This document shows positions 18,701-26,984 of a stretch of 64,000 nucleotides of DNA, piece by piece. How positions within the stretch are numbered: position 1 is the stretch's first letter; every line of letters begins with the position of its first letter. The stretch is taken from positions 2,604,001 to 2,668,000 of the forward strand of contig OZ220471.1 of the NCBI GenBank assembly GCA_965115835.1. The letters run 5' to 3'. Made by a program: the position numbers and the translations under genes. The notes under the pieces were generated by a model. It was not told the DNA's origin. It saw nothing but the letters and a program-made list of their open reading frames with translations, and did no database searches. Source of the DNA: Foliamicus sp965115835 (GTDB lineage Bacteria; Pseudomonadota; Gammaproteobacteria; Steroidobacterales; Foliamicaceae).

Positions 18701-21700
18701 GAGCCTGACCTTCACCGGCGCCAACTACAGCACGGCGCAGACGGTGACGGTGAGTGCGGCGCAGGACCCCGACGGGGACGCGGACCCCGACGTGACGCTG
18801 TCGCACAGCGCCTCGGGCGGGGGCTACGGCTCGGTTTCCATCGACGATGTGGTGGTGACGGTGACGGAGGACGACACCAAGGGGGTGACGGTGTCGTCCG
18901 GCGCGCTGACGGTGGATGAAGGGGGGACCGGGAGCTACACGGTGAAGCTGGACACGCAGCCGTCGGGAGAGGTGGTGGTGACGGTGGGCGGCGCGTCGGG
19001 CGATGTGACGGTGCCGAATTCGCAGTTGCGGTTTGCGGTGAACAACTGGAGCGAGGCGCAGACGGTGACGGTGAACGCCGCCCTGGATTCGGACGCGGCC
19101 ACGGACCCCGACGTGACCCTGACGCACAGCGCGGCGGGCGGCGGTTACGGCTCGGTAAGCATCGCAAACGTGGTGGTGAGCGTGACCGAGTCCGTTTCCC
19201 TGCCGGCCGCCCCGACGGGCTTCGCGGCGACGGCGGGCAACGGGCAGGTTGTGCTGTCGTGGAGCAACCCGGGCGATGCGAGCATCACCGGCTACGAGCT
19301 GCGCCACGGCAAGATGGGCGTAAGGGCGAGCGCGGCCTGGACCGCGATTCCGGGCGCGGGCGCCACCACGACGACCCGCACGGTGACGGGCCTGGACAAC
19401 GGCAGCGAATACAGTTTCCAGCTGCGCGCGGTGAACCCCGCGGGCAATGGCGCCGAGACGGGCTGGGCGACGGCGACGCCGCAGACGCCGACGGTGCCCG
19501 GCGCGACGGTTTCGACCGCCGCGCTGAGGTTGGCGGAGGGCGGCTCCGGCGCCTACACGGTGCGGCTGGACACGGCGCCGTCGGCGGATGTGACGGTGAC
19601 GGTGGGCGGCGCGTCGGGGGACGTGGCGGTGATGGGCTCGCCGCTGACCTTCACCACGGCCACCTGGACCATCCCGCAGACGGTGACGGTGAACGCGGGG
19701 ACGGACACGGACACGAACACGGACCCCGACGTGACGCTGACCCATAGCGCCTCGGGCGGCGGCTACGGCTCGGCGAGCATCGCCTCGGTGGTGGTGAGCG
19801 TGGTGGAGAAGGACATGGCGCCAGCGAAGCCGACCGGGCTCGCCGCCGCGCCGGGCAACCGCTCGGTGACGCTGACCTGGACCGACCTGGCGAACCCCAC
19901 CGTCACGAAGTGGCAGGTGCGGCGGAAGGCCGGCAGCGACGACTGGGGCGAGTGGGCGGACATTCCCGGCTCCGGCGCGGGTACCACCAGCCACGAGGTG
20001 AGAGGGCTGACCGGCGGCGCCACGTACCAGTTCGAGGTGCGTGCGGTGAACGCGGGCGGCCCCGGCGCCGGCCCGGATGCGCCGGCGTACGCGACGCTGG
20101 CGGCGGGCGGGAGCGTGACGGTGACGCCGGCGGCGCTGACGGTGGCGGAAGGCGGAAGCGCCACCTACACCGTGAAGCTGAACACGGCGCCTTCAGCGAA
20201 CGTGACGGTGACGGTGGGCGGCCAATCGGGCGAGGTGACGGTGACCGGTTCGCCGCTGACGTTCACGCCGATCAACTACGACACTGCGCAGACGGTGACG
20301 GTCAACGCCGGAACCGATGACGACAGTACTGACGATACCGCGACCCTGACGCACACGGCGACGAGCACCGACACGAACTACGGCGCCTCGCTCCGCATCG
20401 ACAGTGTCGCCGTGACGGTGAATGAAAAGGCAAAGCTCGAGGTTGTCGATGGCGATGGCGTGTCCTTCCCGGACGCCGGTCTCGCAGAGGTAGTGGCCCG
20501 GGCCCTGGGCGCGACCGACCTTGCGCGCCGCAACGAGCCGGAAGTGGCGCTGCTGCAAGAGCTGAATGCGGCCCGTTCGGGCGTGGCGAACCTTGCCGGG
20601 CTGGAAATGGCTTCCGGGCTGAAGTCGCTGGACCTGGGCGGCAACCGGATTACGGACCTGACGCCGCTTGCCGCGCTCGATGGATTGACGACGCTGATAT
20701 TGAGCGGGAACCCAAACCTGGAGAACCTCGCCCCGCTTGCCAGCCTGACCCGTCTCGGCCATCTGGACTTGTCGTCGAACCGCCGGATTACGGACCTCAC
20801 GCCGCTTTCGGGATTGGCGCTGCTGGAGACGCTGCGGCTTGATCGCACCGGCGCTTCGGATCTGATGCCGCTTGCCGGTCTGGTCCGTCTCAAAACCCTG
20901 AACCTGTCGTGGAATCGCCAGATTGTGGACTTGTCGCCGCTGTCGGGGCTGACCCTGCTGGAGACGCTGCGTCTTGACGGCATCGGCGCTTCGGACCTCG
21001 CCCCGCTTGCCGGGTTGACCCGTCTCGAAACCCTGACCCTGTCGTCGAACCGTCAGATTGTGGACCTGTCGCCGCTGTCGGGATTGACCCTGCTCAGGAC
21101 GTTGCGCCTTGACCACACCGGCGCTACGGACTTCAGCCTGCTTTCGGCGTTCACCGAATTGCGCACGCTGTCGCTCTCGGGCAACGGGATCACCGACCTG
21201 TCGCCCCTGCAGGCGCTGGTCAAGCTCTCCGCCTTGCATCTGGGCGCCAACCGGATCGAGGAAGTATCGCTGCTGGCGGGTCTGACCGAACTCCGCAGCC
21301 TGTCGCTGAACGACAATCGGATCACGGATGTGTCCGCGCTGGCGGAATTGCCCCGCCTGGCCTCGCTGAATCTCAACGACAATCCGCTCGCCGGGTTCCC
21401 GTCCACCGGCTTCCGGCAACTTCGCGGCCTGTACCTGAGGGACTGCGGTGTGGCGGACATTGGCGCGCTGGCCCATCTGGCGCAGATCGAAACGTTGTTC
21501 CTGGACGGCAACGGCATTGGGGACCTGACGCCGCTTTCTTCCCTCTCCGGCCTGACCAAGCTGTTTCTGGCGAGGAACGCCGTTTCCGACCTGACGCCGC
21601 TGTCGCAGCTGGCGGCGCTCCGGCAAGTGGTGCTGGACGACAACGACATTTCGGATGTTTCGGCGCTTTCTTCTCTCTCCGGTCTGACCAAGCTGTTTCT

Positions 21701-21980
21701 GACCCGCAACGAGGTTTCGGATCTGACGCCGCTGTCGCGGTTGGCGGAACTGGAGCAGCTGACGCTGGGCGGCAACGATGTTGTGGATGTGTCGGCGCTA
21801 TCCGGGCTGCGCAAGCTGGAGTTGCTGAGTCTCGGCCAGAATCAGGTAGCGGACATTGCGGCGCTGGCGAAATTGCCTGCTCTGGAGTACCTGGACTTGC
21901 GCGATAACCCGCTGGACCCGGACGCCCTGAACATTCACATCCCGGCGCTGGAGAAGCGCGGGGTGCAAGTGCAGTATTGA
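15594..21980 (+). CDS. Giant secreted protein with FN3, Calx-beta-like and leucine-rich repeats
   Basis: 2,128 residues from GTG 15594, which has no clear ribosome site. After a Pro run encoded by the C tract comes a signal peptide (RRLKAGLAALFLIALAAALA, about residues 48-67). FN3-like domains lie at about 382-480, 483-580, 795-890, 895-985, 1200-1300 and 1405-1500; between them are four or five beta-rich units of about 100 residues (LTVAEG, VTVTVGGASGDV, VTLTHSASGGGYGS) resembling Calx-beta/cadherin-like repeats. Residues about 1670-2120 are internalin-type LRRs of 22 residues (LxxLDLGGNRITDLTPL). No LPXTG, autotransporter barrel or dockerin is seen. An adhesion or host-interaction role is inferred. 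The repeats are near-identical in DNA, which favours recombination. True start depends on the C tract. Confidence 0.85.
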   Translation: MVCRSGSGGMGPPHARTTSDGTCSYPPPPPGKSGCGAEPVGALGRTARRLKAGLAALFLIALAAALAPQDAQASTTLTVKAGPDLGQVTLNYATNVPGGASYSWAYQQRTSAGSYGGSVSIPDSQGRTGSHVVSGLTVGEIYYFQVTVAINQGSQTVSSASAEVSVALPAVALTVNGGDRAFYFTWEYSGTTEGAVSWQLEWIRLSDRNGEGRWLDLPGGVALRKYSYSATNGETGIFRVRLVGPGGRTTIASSTVNNQGWIEATPRAATPTLVSAASRTLTVTPGGTVNACFNLLSVTAGDTTYLESRPGQTAVAQHAALTHSAHGVRISGNVDGVRTGVGQNLYPCAALGVGVHTVRWHWKGHDGTAETEASTSTTFTVVQVPDRTKDLSANPVSGKPGEIFLRWRDPIEPGITWEYQYKEGTGSYGAWTAASLQSTGIPDTLGTTVTGLKPGTTYTFQVRARNAGGAGAASAEESATTEAPPVPAAPAGFAASPGNAKVWLTWTDPDDDGITGWEYQRKAGAGSYGAWTAIAGSTAAKAYAEVTGLTNDTAYGFKLRAVNNAGNGTASAEQTATPGAAVAAVLTGTAGANGAIDYTWTTTSGSPHKLIDNATNISGWYLYNRFRGRTSWAGPTYMGVGGIRQWSFTESTHGTVHEYHIQPIGQRYIPGLGSSSRTGPESNVIELTVNRPDRPALTFADAPVTVSPGDTATYTVKLNRGLAGTLALSSSAAGKARVSPSSLTFTTSNYNVARTVTVTGVAAGTATINHAFTLTGASKTFIPDAGTVSVSVGSGGGQLPPKPAGFIASAGNAQVVLSWSNPNNASITGYKLRHAKTGARGSAAWTAIPDSGAATVTHTVTSLDNDAEYSFKLRAVNAAGDGGATDWKTATPSATTAKPAKPALTAAAGDSSVTLSWTAQTNIANWGYQYKSSGGWSSTRTVSDGSATSTTVTGLTNGTEYTFRLFARRGSGASAVQSVWSDQVTATPVGVVVSKSALTVAEGASGNYTVKLSTAPSSDVTVTVGGASGDVTVSPPSLTFTGANYSTAQTVTVSAAQDPDGDADPDVTLSHSASGGGYGSVSIDDVVVTVTEDDTKGVTVSSGALTVDEGGTGSYTVKLDTQPSGEVVVTVGGASGDVTVPNSQLRFAVNNWSEAQTVTVNAALDSDAATDPDVTLTHSAAGGGYGSVSIANVVVSVTESVSLPAAPTGFAATAGNGQVVLSWSNPGDASITGYELRHGKMGVRASAAWTAIPGAGATTTTRTVTGLDNGSEYSFQLRAVNPAGNGAETGWATATPQTPTVPGATVSTAALRLAEGGSGAYTVRLDTAPSADVTVTVGGASGDVAVMGSPLTFTTATWTIPQTVTVNAGTDTDTNTDPDVTLTHSASGGGYGSASIASVVVSVVEKDMAPAKPTGLAAAPGNRSVTLTWTDLANPTVTKWQVRRKAGSDDWGEWADIPGSGAGTTSHEVRGLTGGATYQFEVRAVNAGGPGAGPDAPAYATLAAGGSVTVTPAALTVAEGGSATYTVKLNTAPSANVTVTVGGQSGEVTVTGSPLTFTPINYDTAQTVTVNAGTDDDSTDDTATLTHTATSTDTNYGASLRIDSVAVTVNEKAKLEVVDGDGVSFPDAGLAEVVARALGATDLARRNEPEVALLQELNAARSGVANLAGLEMASGLKSLDLGGNRITDLTPLAALDGLTTLILSGNPNLENLAPLASLTRLGHLDLSSNRRITDLTPLSGLALLETLRLDRTGASDLMPLAGLVRLKTLNLSWNRQIVDLSPLSGLTLLETLRLDGIGASDLAPLAGLTRLETLTLSSNRQIVDLSPLSGLTLLRTLRLDHTGATDFSLLSAFTELRTLSLSGNGITDLSPLQALVKLSALHLGANRIEEVSLLAGLTELRSLSLNDNRITDVSALAELPRLASLNLNDNPLAGFPSTGFRQLRGLYLRDCGVADIGALAHLAQIETLFLDGNGIGDLTPLSSLSGLTKLFLARNAVSDLTPLSQLAALRQVVLDDNDISDVSALSSLSGLTKLFLTRNEVSDLTPLSRLAELEQLTLGGNDVVDVSALSGLRKLELLSLGQNQVADIAALAKLPALEYLDLRDNPLDPDALNIHIPALEKRGVQVQY
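15668..15683 (+). repeat. Poly-C tract (16 C), candidate phase-variation switch
   Basis: Sixteen consecutive C lie between the well-placed ATG 15539 and the signal peptide of the surface protein. At 16 C the ATG frame stops just after the tract; 15 or 18 C would put it in frame. Long homopolymers in 5' coding regions of surface genes are classic slipped-strand switches. The length may also be an assembly error. Confidence 0.6.
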
Positions 21981-22181
21981 TTGCAGGCGCCTTGGCGCCC
22001 AGGAACCGCAACGATTATCCGCGGCCCGCCAGATAGCGCCGCCCGCTTTCCTTCCCTGCAACTCCGGGTACAGTAGTTCGCCATCGGACAAGGAACCAGA
22101 TGGTCAGTAGCGGGCCAACCCAGCATTGAGCCGGGCTCGCCGGCGTTTCCGGCTTGCGGCGCGGGCGCTTCTGCGTTTGGC

Positions 22182-22589
22182 CTACACGTTCTTGCCGCCG
22201 TACTTCAGCCCCGCAGCCCGAGCCTTGGCGTACCGGATGCGCTCGGTCTTGCGCCTATTCTCGGCGCATCCTTCGCACAGACGGCGGGCCGGCTCGGCAG
22301 GCTGCTGTCCGCACTTGAGGCATAACCCCGCCTCGCGGCGTCGGTCGGCCTGCCGGCGGGCCCGTTCGCGCTCACAGGCTTTCGCCCGTATGGGATCGCG
22401 CCGGGGCTTGCCGGCAGCGCGCAGCCGGGTGTCCCGCGCACGATCGGCGGCGCGAGATCGCTCGGCGCACGGCTCGCAAAGGCTTCGGTCGGGCGCCGGC
22501 CGGCGCTTTCCGCACTTCGGGCACAGGCCGGTGGCGCGCCGTTCGGCAGTGCGCCGAGCCACCCGCTCGTGGTCGCGCGCCCGACGCAT
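22182..22589 (-). CDS. Cys-rich zinc-ribbon repeat protein, 5' truncated
   Basis: 135 residues with two repeats of a CxxC...CxxC unit: GLCPKCGKRRPAPDRSLCEP and GLCLKCGQQPAEPARRLCEG, each followed by a very basic helix (RAADRARDTRLRAAGKP). The frame runs back from the ATG only four codons (KNPE) to a stop, and those codons look like ordinary internal sequence of this family, so the gene has probably lost its 5' end. I have the impression that such proteins go with plasmid and conjugative-element genes, consistent with the relaxase remnant nearby. Nucleic-acid binding is likely; role unknown. Confidence 0.55.
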   Translation of the reverse strand: MRRARDHERVARRTAERRATGLCPKCGKRRPAPDRSLCEPCAERSRAADRARDTRLRAAGKPRRDPIRAKACERERARRQADRRREAGLCLKCGQQPAEPARRLCEGCAENRRKTERIRYAKARAAGLKYGGKNV

Positions 22590-22698
22590 CTCGGGGTTCT
22601 TTTATGGCATGAGAGCATCTCCAGTCTCGGTGGATGTCGGGACAGCAGAACGCCCTGCCGGCAAAGGACCGGCGGGGTGTTCCAGGGAGACTTGCTCT

Positions 22699-23025
22699 TC
22701 AGCCCTTCTGATGGCGCCCCACGAAGATGCCCATGGCCCGCCAGCCCCACAGCTGCACCCCGCAATTGCGCAGCCTGATCCCCGTCGCGATGATGATTTC
22801 GTCGCGGGCCGGGCGCATCTTCTCGACCTCTTTCAGCGAGACAATGACCAGACGCGGTTTGCGCCGTCCTTTCGGTCTGGCGCCGTCGATCTCGACGGGA
22901 ACGATGTCGCCGTCCGCCCGGGACAGGTAGCGCTGAATGACGTAGCGGTCATCGTCGAGTCCGCTGCCTGTGAAGTGGGTGAGAAAGGTGCGCGCGTCGC
23001 CGCGCGGTGCGAGTGCCGCCTGCAT
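22699..23025 (-). CDS. Small unknown protein sharing its first 55 residues with the DUF3800 chimera
   Basis: 108 residues from ATG 23025, with GAGGAG upstream as in the 15150 copy. The first half (MQAALAPRGDARTFLTHF to GARPKGRR) is the repeat-encoded segment also found at 14449-15150; the second half (RLVIVSLKEVEKMRPARDEI onward) is unique. Family not recognised. A predicted cytoplasmic protein with no signal peptide. Whether this or the other copy holds the original join cannot be told from the window. Confidence 0.5.
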   Translation of the reverse strand: MQAALAPRGDARTFLTHFTGSGLDDDRYVIQRYLSRADGDIVPVEIDGARPKGRRKPRLVIVSLKEVEKMRPARDEIIIATGIRLRNCGVQLWGWRAMGIFVGRHQKG

Positions 23026-23137
23026 TGTTTTCGTGCTCCTCATGGTCAGGTGAAAGGGAACGGCGACTGCATCTCCCTCGGGAGCGCAACCGCCGCCCCG
23101 CTCCCGGCCAGACTCCGCCTCTCAATGGCGCAAGGCG
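22861..23137. repeat. Long direct repeat, copy 2 (~280 bp)
   Basis: Partner of 14986-15267, same orientation. It covers the 5' half of the minus-strand gene that starts at 23025 and its upstream region. Confidence 0.75.
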
Positions 23138-23495
23138 ACGCGGTGGCAGGCAGGCCAGAAAGTGAAGAACAGGCGGTAGGGAGGTTCGGGGTCAGGGAGG
23201 GCAGCGGCGAGTAAGAACTATCAGACATGCATGGAGCGGGTGACGGCTGGATGCGCTGTCAGCCACACCGGAACCCTGCTACGACATATTCATCGCTTGC
23301 GACATCAAACTCGGGGACTGGTTTTCATCTCAGAAGTCCGTTGCATACGAAACGCAGGGAAAGTGCGCTATAGCAACGGCTTGGAATGCGCCAAGATTTG
23401 TAGCGGGTTGATTCCGTCGACTGGTCCAGTTTGAACGTCAGTGCGTTGATGGCTTTTCTGCCGGACAGGCAGCATGTTGGCACCCGACCTAATCC
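23138..23495. other. Gene-free junction before the ubiquitin-like locus
   Basis: About 360 bases in which I see no credible gene, repeat or RNA. It separates the direct repeat from the last gene of the minus-strand group and may mark the island boundary. Confidence 0.4.
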
Positions 23496-23795
23496 TCATT
23501 GTTCCCCCTTGAGTCGGGTGCGCGAAGCGGAGAGCCTTGCAAGTTTTGGGGCCGTTCGCGGCACCGAAGCTTCGTTGTCTTCGGTAACCCCGACGGCCAG
23601 CTGGCTGGCGAACTGACTCAAAAATTCTCTCTGAGAAGGTGATAGCTTGGGCGCTTGCCCCTTTGCCGTCTTCGCCAGCTTCCCGAACTGCCGCGCCCGA
23701 TCCAGAAGATTTTGCAAATCCGACGACAACTTGTCAGCACTGCCTTGCTTGGATGTATCTGGGCCTGGGGCTAGCTTTCTCTTTTCATCCGCCAT
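23496..23795 (-). CDS. Small hypothetical protein, last gene of the Ntn-hydrolase group
   Basis: 99 residues, hydrophilic, rich in Lys, Gln and Ser, with a likely helical stretch (DLQNLLDRARQFGKLAKTA) and no membrane segment. Its first 11 bases overlap the 3' end of the Ntn-like gene, so it is probably co-translated with it. No family recognised. A partner or regulator of the upstream protein is a guess from position only. Confidence 0.55.
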   Translation of the reverse strand: MADEKRKLAPGPDTSKQGSADKLSSDLQNLLDRARQFGKLAKTAKGQAPKLSPSQREFLSQFASQLAVGVTEDNEASVPRTAPKLARLSASRTRLKGEQ

Positions 23796-25101
23796 CCTTC
23801 ACTTCCTTTTCATCATGGCCGGCGTCATCCGCCGCTGGCGCACTGTCGTAGTATTTGCGAAAAAAGTGATCGTTGAGGTCCCTGCGGAAATAGTGCTTGC
23901 GATTGATCCAGACAAACCCGTCGCCTTTCGAGATCACGGCGACATCCACCGGTCCGCCGACTGTTTGCTGCTCCAGCGACATCTGCTGCTCGAAGGAACT
24001 CAAATCTACCAGAGTGGATGCCACCTGAGCCAATTCCCCAATCGTCAATGTTCCGATAGCGCGTTCGATCTTGTGACGTCGGTCAATCACCCCTCTCAGT
24101 ATCTGATCTGCAAATTCTGCTGCCTTCTCATGGCTCGCCTTACAAATTAAATCAGCCGCTTTCGTCGTTTCCGCCCTCGAAAGTCCGGCTACAGCCCCTA
24201 AGACTAAGGGTGGTATCTCCCTGATGAATGTTGCCGCATCCTCCAAGTGAGAAAGCACTTGCGCCGAAATACCATTGAGAAAGGCGTCCACCATGTCCGT
24301 GTAAGCGAAGGCCATGGCCGAGGATGGTCTTTCGTCCGTTACCTCGAACAACGAAGGTGGGCGAGCCTTCAGCCTACCGCCATAGACACCACCGATTTGG
24401 ACATTCATAACCGCCGGGAAGTGTTCGGCCTCGCCAAACCCGGCAACCACAAGGCCGGAAAACACATCCGGCGGAAAGTAATCTTTGTTAACCAAGTGCC
24501 CTGCAATCTGGTACAGGTCTCTGACGGCGTCGCTATTTATCCCGCCCCACCTCAGGGCCGCATTTTTGACAACCTCATGGATCTCTCCCGAGAGCTGCCC
24601 AACTACAGCTTCGGCGGCCGTGTCCCGAAAATACTCCGCATCCTTCTTTTGTGCCCAGAAGTTCAGGCGTTCCGCAATCACTTTTTCGATCGTGTTGGTT
24701 GCCAACCGATCCCGTGCGATACGTTCCCTATCTATTTGTTCGCCGATACGCTGGAACTCCACCCTCAGCGCCTCCAGGAAATATCTGGTCTGCACAGCAT
24801 CAGGGAATAGCGTGGGGTGGCCGTCCAGGAAACTGATCAATTCGTCGCCATACTCGTGAAGCGTACCGAATCCTCGCCTCCCCAGATCACGCCGGAACAG
24901 CTTGATGACTGTCTCCAGCGGAACGCCCAAAAGCTGGGCGTTGTTGTAGACCATGACACCAACCGGGCGGTATTTCGAGAGCATGAACAACTTCAAGGCC
25001 GAGTCGCGCACCTTGCTGCTGTCGCCCACATCAAGGGTGACGGCGCTGTCGGCCGCGAGCGCGACTCCAATACGATTCATTACCACCACTTCAGACGTCA
25101 T
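23785..25101 (-). CDS. Putative Ntn-hydrolase with proteasome-beta-like N-terminus
   Basis: 438 residues. The start MTSEVVVMNRIGVALAADSA strongly resembles proteasome beta/HslV chains after propeptide loss: removing Met leaves Thr at position 1, the GVALAADS strand puts Asp at 17 exactly as in beta subunits, and an ALKLF motif gives Lys 36 where beta subunits have Lys 33 in a K-L context. GVMVYNNAQ then matches the beta-strand/Gly position. The remaining ~300 residues are largely helical and unknown. Proteasome-type peptidase activity is inferred from these N-terminal residues only. It lies in a sigma-led operon facing the ubiquitin-like genes at 26333-28852. No signal peptide. Confidence 0.6.
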   Translation of the reverse strand: MTSEVVVMNRIGVALAADSAVTLDVGDSSKVRDSALKLFMLSKYRPVGVMVYNNAQLLGVPLETVIKLFRRDLGRRGFGTLHEYGDELISFLDGHPTLFPDAVQTRYFLEALRVEFQRIGEQIDRERIARDRLATNTIEKVIAERLNFWAQKKDAEYFRDTAAEAVVGQLSGEIHEVVKNAALRWGGINSDAVRDLYQIAGHLVNKDYFPPDVFSGLVVAGFGEAEHFPAVMNVQIGGVYGGRLKARPPSLFEVTDERPSSAMAFAYTDMVDAFLNGISAQVLSHLEDAATFIREIPPLVLGAVAGLSRAETTKAADLICKASHEKAAEFADQILRGVIDRRHKIERAIGTLTIGELAQVASTLVDLSSFEQQMSLEQQTVGGPVDVAVISKGDGFVWINRKHYFRRDLNDHFFRKYYDSAPAADDAGHDEKEVKDGG

Positions 25102-25164
25102 TAATTACCCCTTGCCCGATCGCGGCAATCCATTGGGAAGTGACCAACACTTCATGCTGTCGCC

Positions 25165-25581
25165 CTAACCATCCTTGCGTTTACTGTCGTTCGATCTGTC
25201 CGACTCGCACTGCGTTGACTTGCGGGCGACTTCCCCGAGCCTTTCCCGCTGTTCCCCAGAAAACGCCATTCTGACTTCAGGCATCGCACCTTTGCCCTGA
25301 GCTGCGACCCATCGGCCCAGCCTTTGCATAGCCTGCGCTACCTTGGTCTTGGGCCCTGATACGCGACCGTCGGCGTCGCGCAGCGACTCCGGCCGCCACT
25401 CGGTATCATACGTTCGCGCATAGACCATCGACTCTATGCTGGCTCGCATCGCCCCAACATCATCGGCGCTAACGCTCTCGTCTGCTAGTTGCTGTCCGCC
25501 CTGATCCGACCGAAGGACTTCGTCCTCAAGCGCAGTAAGCAGCGCGTCAAGTCGCTCCCCTGAGTTCCTGTTGCTGCTCAT
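25165..25581 (-). CDS. Unknown protein coupled to the sigma-like factor
   Basis: 138 residues, acidic first half and a basic C-terminal tail (ARKSTQCESDRSNDSKRKDG). ATG 25581 overlaps the stop of the upstream sigma-like gene by four bases (ATGA), so the two are translationally coupled; position after a sigma factor would suit an anti-sigma or a cofactor, but no anti-sigma fold or membrane segment is visible. The next gene starts 63 bases downstream. Confidence 0.6.
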   Translation of the reverse strand: MSSNRNSGERLDALLTALEDEVLRSDQGGQQLADESVSADDVGAMRASIESMVYARTYDTEWRPESLRDADGRVSGPKTKVAQAMQRLGRWVAAQGKGAMPEVRMAFSGEQRERLGEVARKSTQCESDRSNDSKRKDG

Positions 25582-26153
25582 GTCAATGTCCCCTGTTTGG
25601 TTGGAAATTCTCGGGCCAGTCTACGCCGAATCCGCCGCTGTGTGCTCGCATACCGCGTTTTGTTCATCCCGGCCTCCTCCTGGATTTCTCTTGGTGTTTT
25701 ACCAGCGGCCATACCGGCCATCACCTTCAGTGCATCCCCGTCCTCCTTGAATGCCTCTTCGATACGGGCCAGCGTCTCGGCCGCCGAGACCTGACGTTCT
25801 GGAGAGGCCGCCGGATCCATGATGTTGCCAAGTGCTCCTTCGCCCGCCTCTCCACGTACGCGGAGGTCCGCCTCAATCATGACCACCGGCTCCTCCAATC
25901 GACGCCAGTAATTGCTCGCGATGCTCCGCATTGTCTCGCGCAGAAATACGATCAGGGACACATCCCGGGGCCACCGTCGGGAACCATCAAGCAGCTTGGC
26001 AACTGCCTCGTGCAGCAGGTCGCGCCAATCCACCATGTGCAGTCCGACGACGCGGAGTCGCGCCAGCTGCTCCAGTCGGCGCAACTCATCATCGGAGAGT
26101 CGCTGCATAGCCGCTGCGCTCTCTTCCGGGGTCGCTACGTCTCGACGCGCCAA
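25578..26153 (-). CDS. Sigma-70-like / ECF-type sigma factor
   Basis: 191 residues from TTG 26153, which has AGGTGA about 9 bases upstream; ATG 26108 or a longer start up to 26294 are possible. A region-2-like helix set (WRDLLHEAVAKLLDGSRRWP, then FLRETMRSIASNYWRR) is followed by a C-terminal helix-turn-helix (LKVMAGMAAGKTPREIQEEA, then TRYASTQRRIRRRL) like region 4. First gene of the minus-strand group and divergent from the ubiquitin-like/E2 gene, with about 180 bases between starts, so it may control one or both directions. Confidence 0.7.
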   Translation of the reverse strand: MARRDVATPEESAAAMQRLSDDELRRLEQLARLRVVGLHMVDWRDLLHEAVAKLLDGSRRWPRDVSLIVFLRETMRSIASNYWRRLEEPVVMIEADLRVRGEAGEGALGNIMDPAASPERQVSAAETLARIEEAFKEDGDALKVMAGMAAGKTPREIQEEAGMNKTRYASTQRRIRRRLAREFPTKQGTLT

Positions 26154-26332
26154 GATCTCATTATCACCTGCCTGCCAGTTTCCTGCCAAGATATGCGCAT
26201 GACCGGCCCGCCCTCGGACATTCAGAAAAATATGCCTGTGCAGCTGGCTCCTTGCATGTCCGCAAAACTCGCACTCGACAGCATAAGGGGGCACAATCCA
26301 ATGCTGCCAACCAAAAGGAAAAGTTATCCGAC

Positions 26333-26980
26333 ATGACTCACGATAGCCAAGAGCACAATATCCAGATCGACAAGGACATCTTCGAGGCGCCTGTATCCCA
26401 GATGACAGGTCGCGAATTGCTTGATCTTGCGGGCAAGAAGCCAGCTGAGGGTTATGCCATCTACCTCAAGGTGAAGGGCGGGCAACCTCAGCGTATTGAG
26501 TTGGACCAGAAGATCGACTTAAACAAACCTGATGCCGAAAGGTTTGTCACGCTCCCCCTCGATCAGACAGAGGGTTTGGATGGGCGCCGCGACTTCGCGC
26601 TCCCACAAGAGGATTTGGAGTGGCTCGACAATACCCAAGGCAGGTTTGATCTGATCTCCGAAGATGGTGTGCTGCGCGTGGTTCTGTACGATTTCCGGAT
26701 ACCGAGCGGCTACCGCCAGCGTCAGGCGGACGTTAACGTTCGCATCGAAGTGGGCTACCCGGATACGCAGATAGACATGGTCTATGTCTACCCGGCACTT
26801 GTGCGTACCGACGGGCGACCAATTCCGGCCACATGCATGGAATCGTTCGACGGCAAGGAATGGCAACGCTGGAGCCGACACCGTACGCCCGCGAATCCAT
26901 GGCGTCCCGGCGTCGATAACCTCGCTACCCATTTCGGTTTGGTCGAGCACTGGTTCCTGCGCGAACTGAAACACGGCTGA
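26333..26980 (+). CDS. Ubiquitin-like (multiubiquitin-type) domain fused to a prokaryotic E2-type domain
   Basis: 215 residues from ATG 26333. Residues about 8-80 fit the multiubiquitin fold family: IQIDKDIFEAP, MTGRELLDLAGKKPAEGY, then RFVTLPLDQTEG. Residues about 85-215 fit the Prok-E2_E family: RIPSGY, the VYPALVR strand, ATCMESFDGKEWQRWSRHR and PWRPGVDNLATHF. The Cys in ATCM is the candidate thioester site. The ubiquitin-like part ends at an EG near residue 81, a possible JAB cleavage point, since fusion otherwise leaves no free C-terminal glycine. First gene of a tight three-gene operon. Fold assignment from motifs; activity unproven. Confidence 0.72.
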   Translation: MTHDSQEHNIQIDKDIFEAPVSQMTGRELLDLAGKKPAEGYAIYLKVKGGQPQRIELDQKIDLNKPDAERFVTLPLDQTEGLDGRRDFALPQEDLEWLDNTQGRFDLISEDGVLRVVLYDFRIPSGYRQRQADVNVRIEVGYPDTQIDMVYVYPALVRTDGRPIPATCMESFDGKEWQRWSRHRTPANPWRPGVDNLATHFGLVEHWFLRELKHG

Positions 26981-26984
26981 GATT

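Noticed and set aside
17532..19994. Minus-strand open frame of 820 codons under the giant surface gene
   Set aside because: Arg/His-rich repeats that mirror the FN3 repeats on the other strand; no start or domain.
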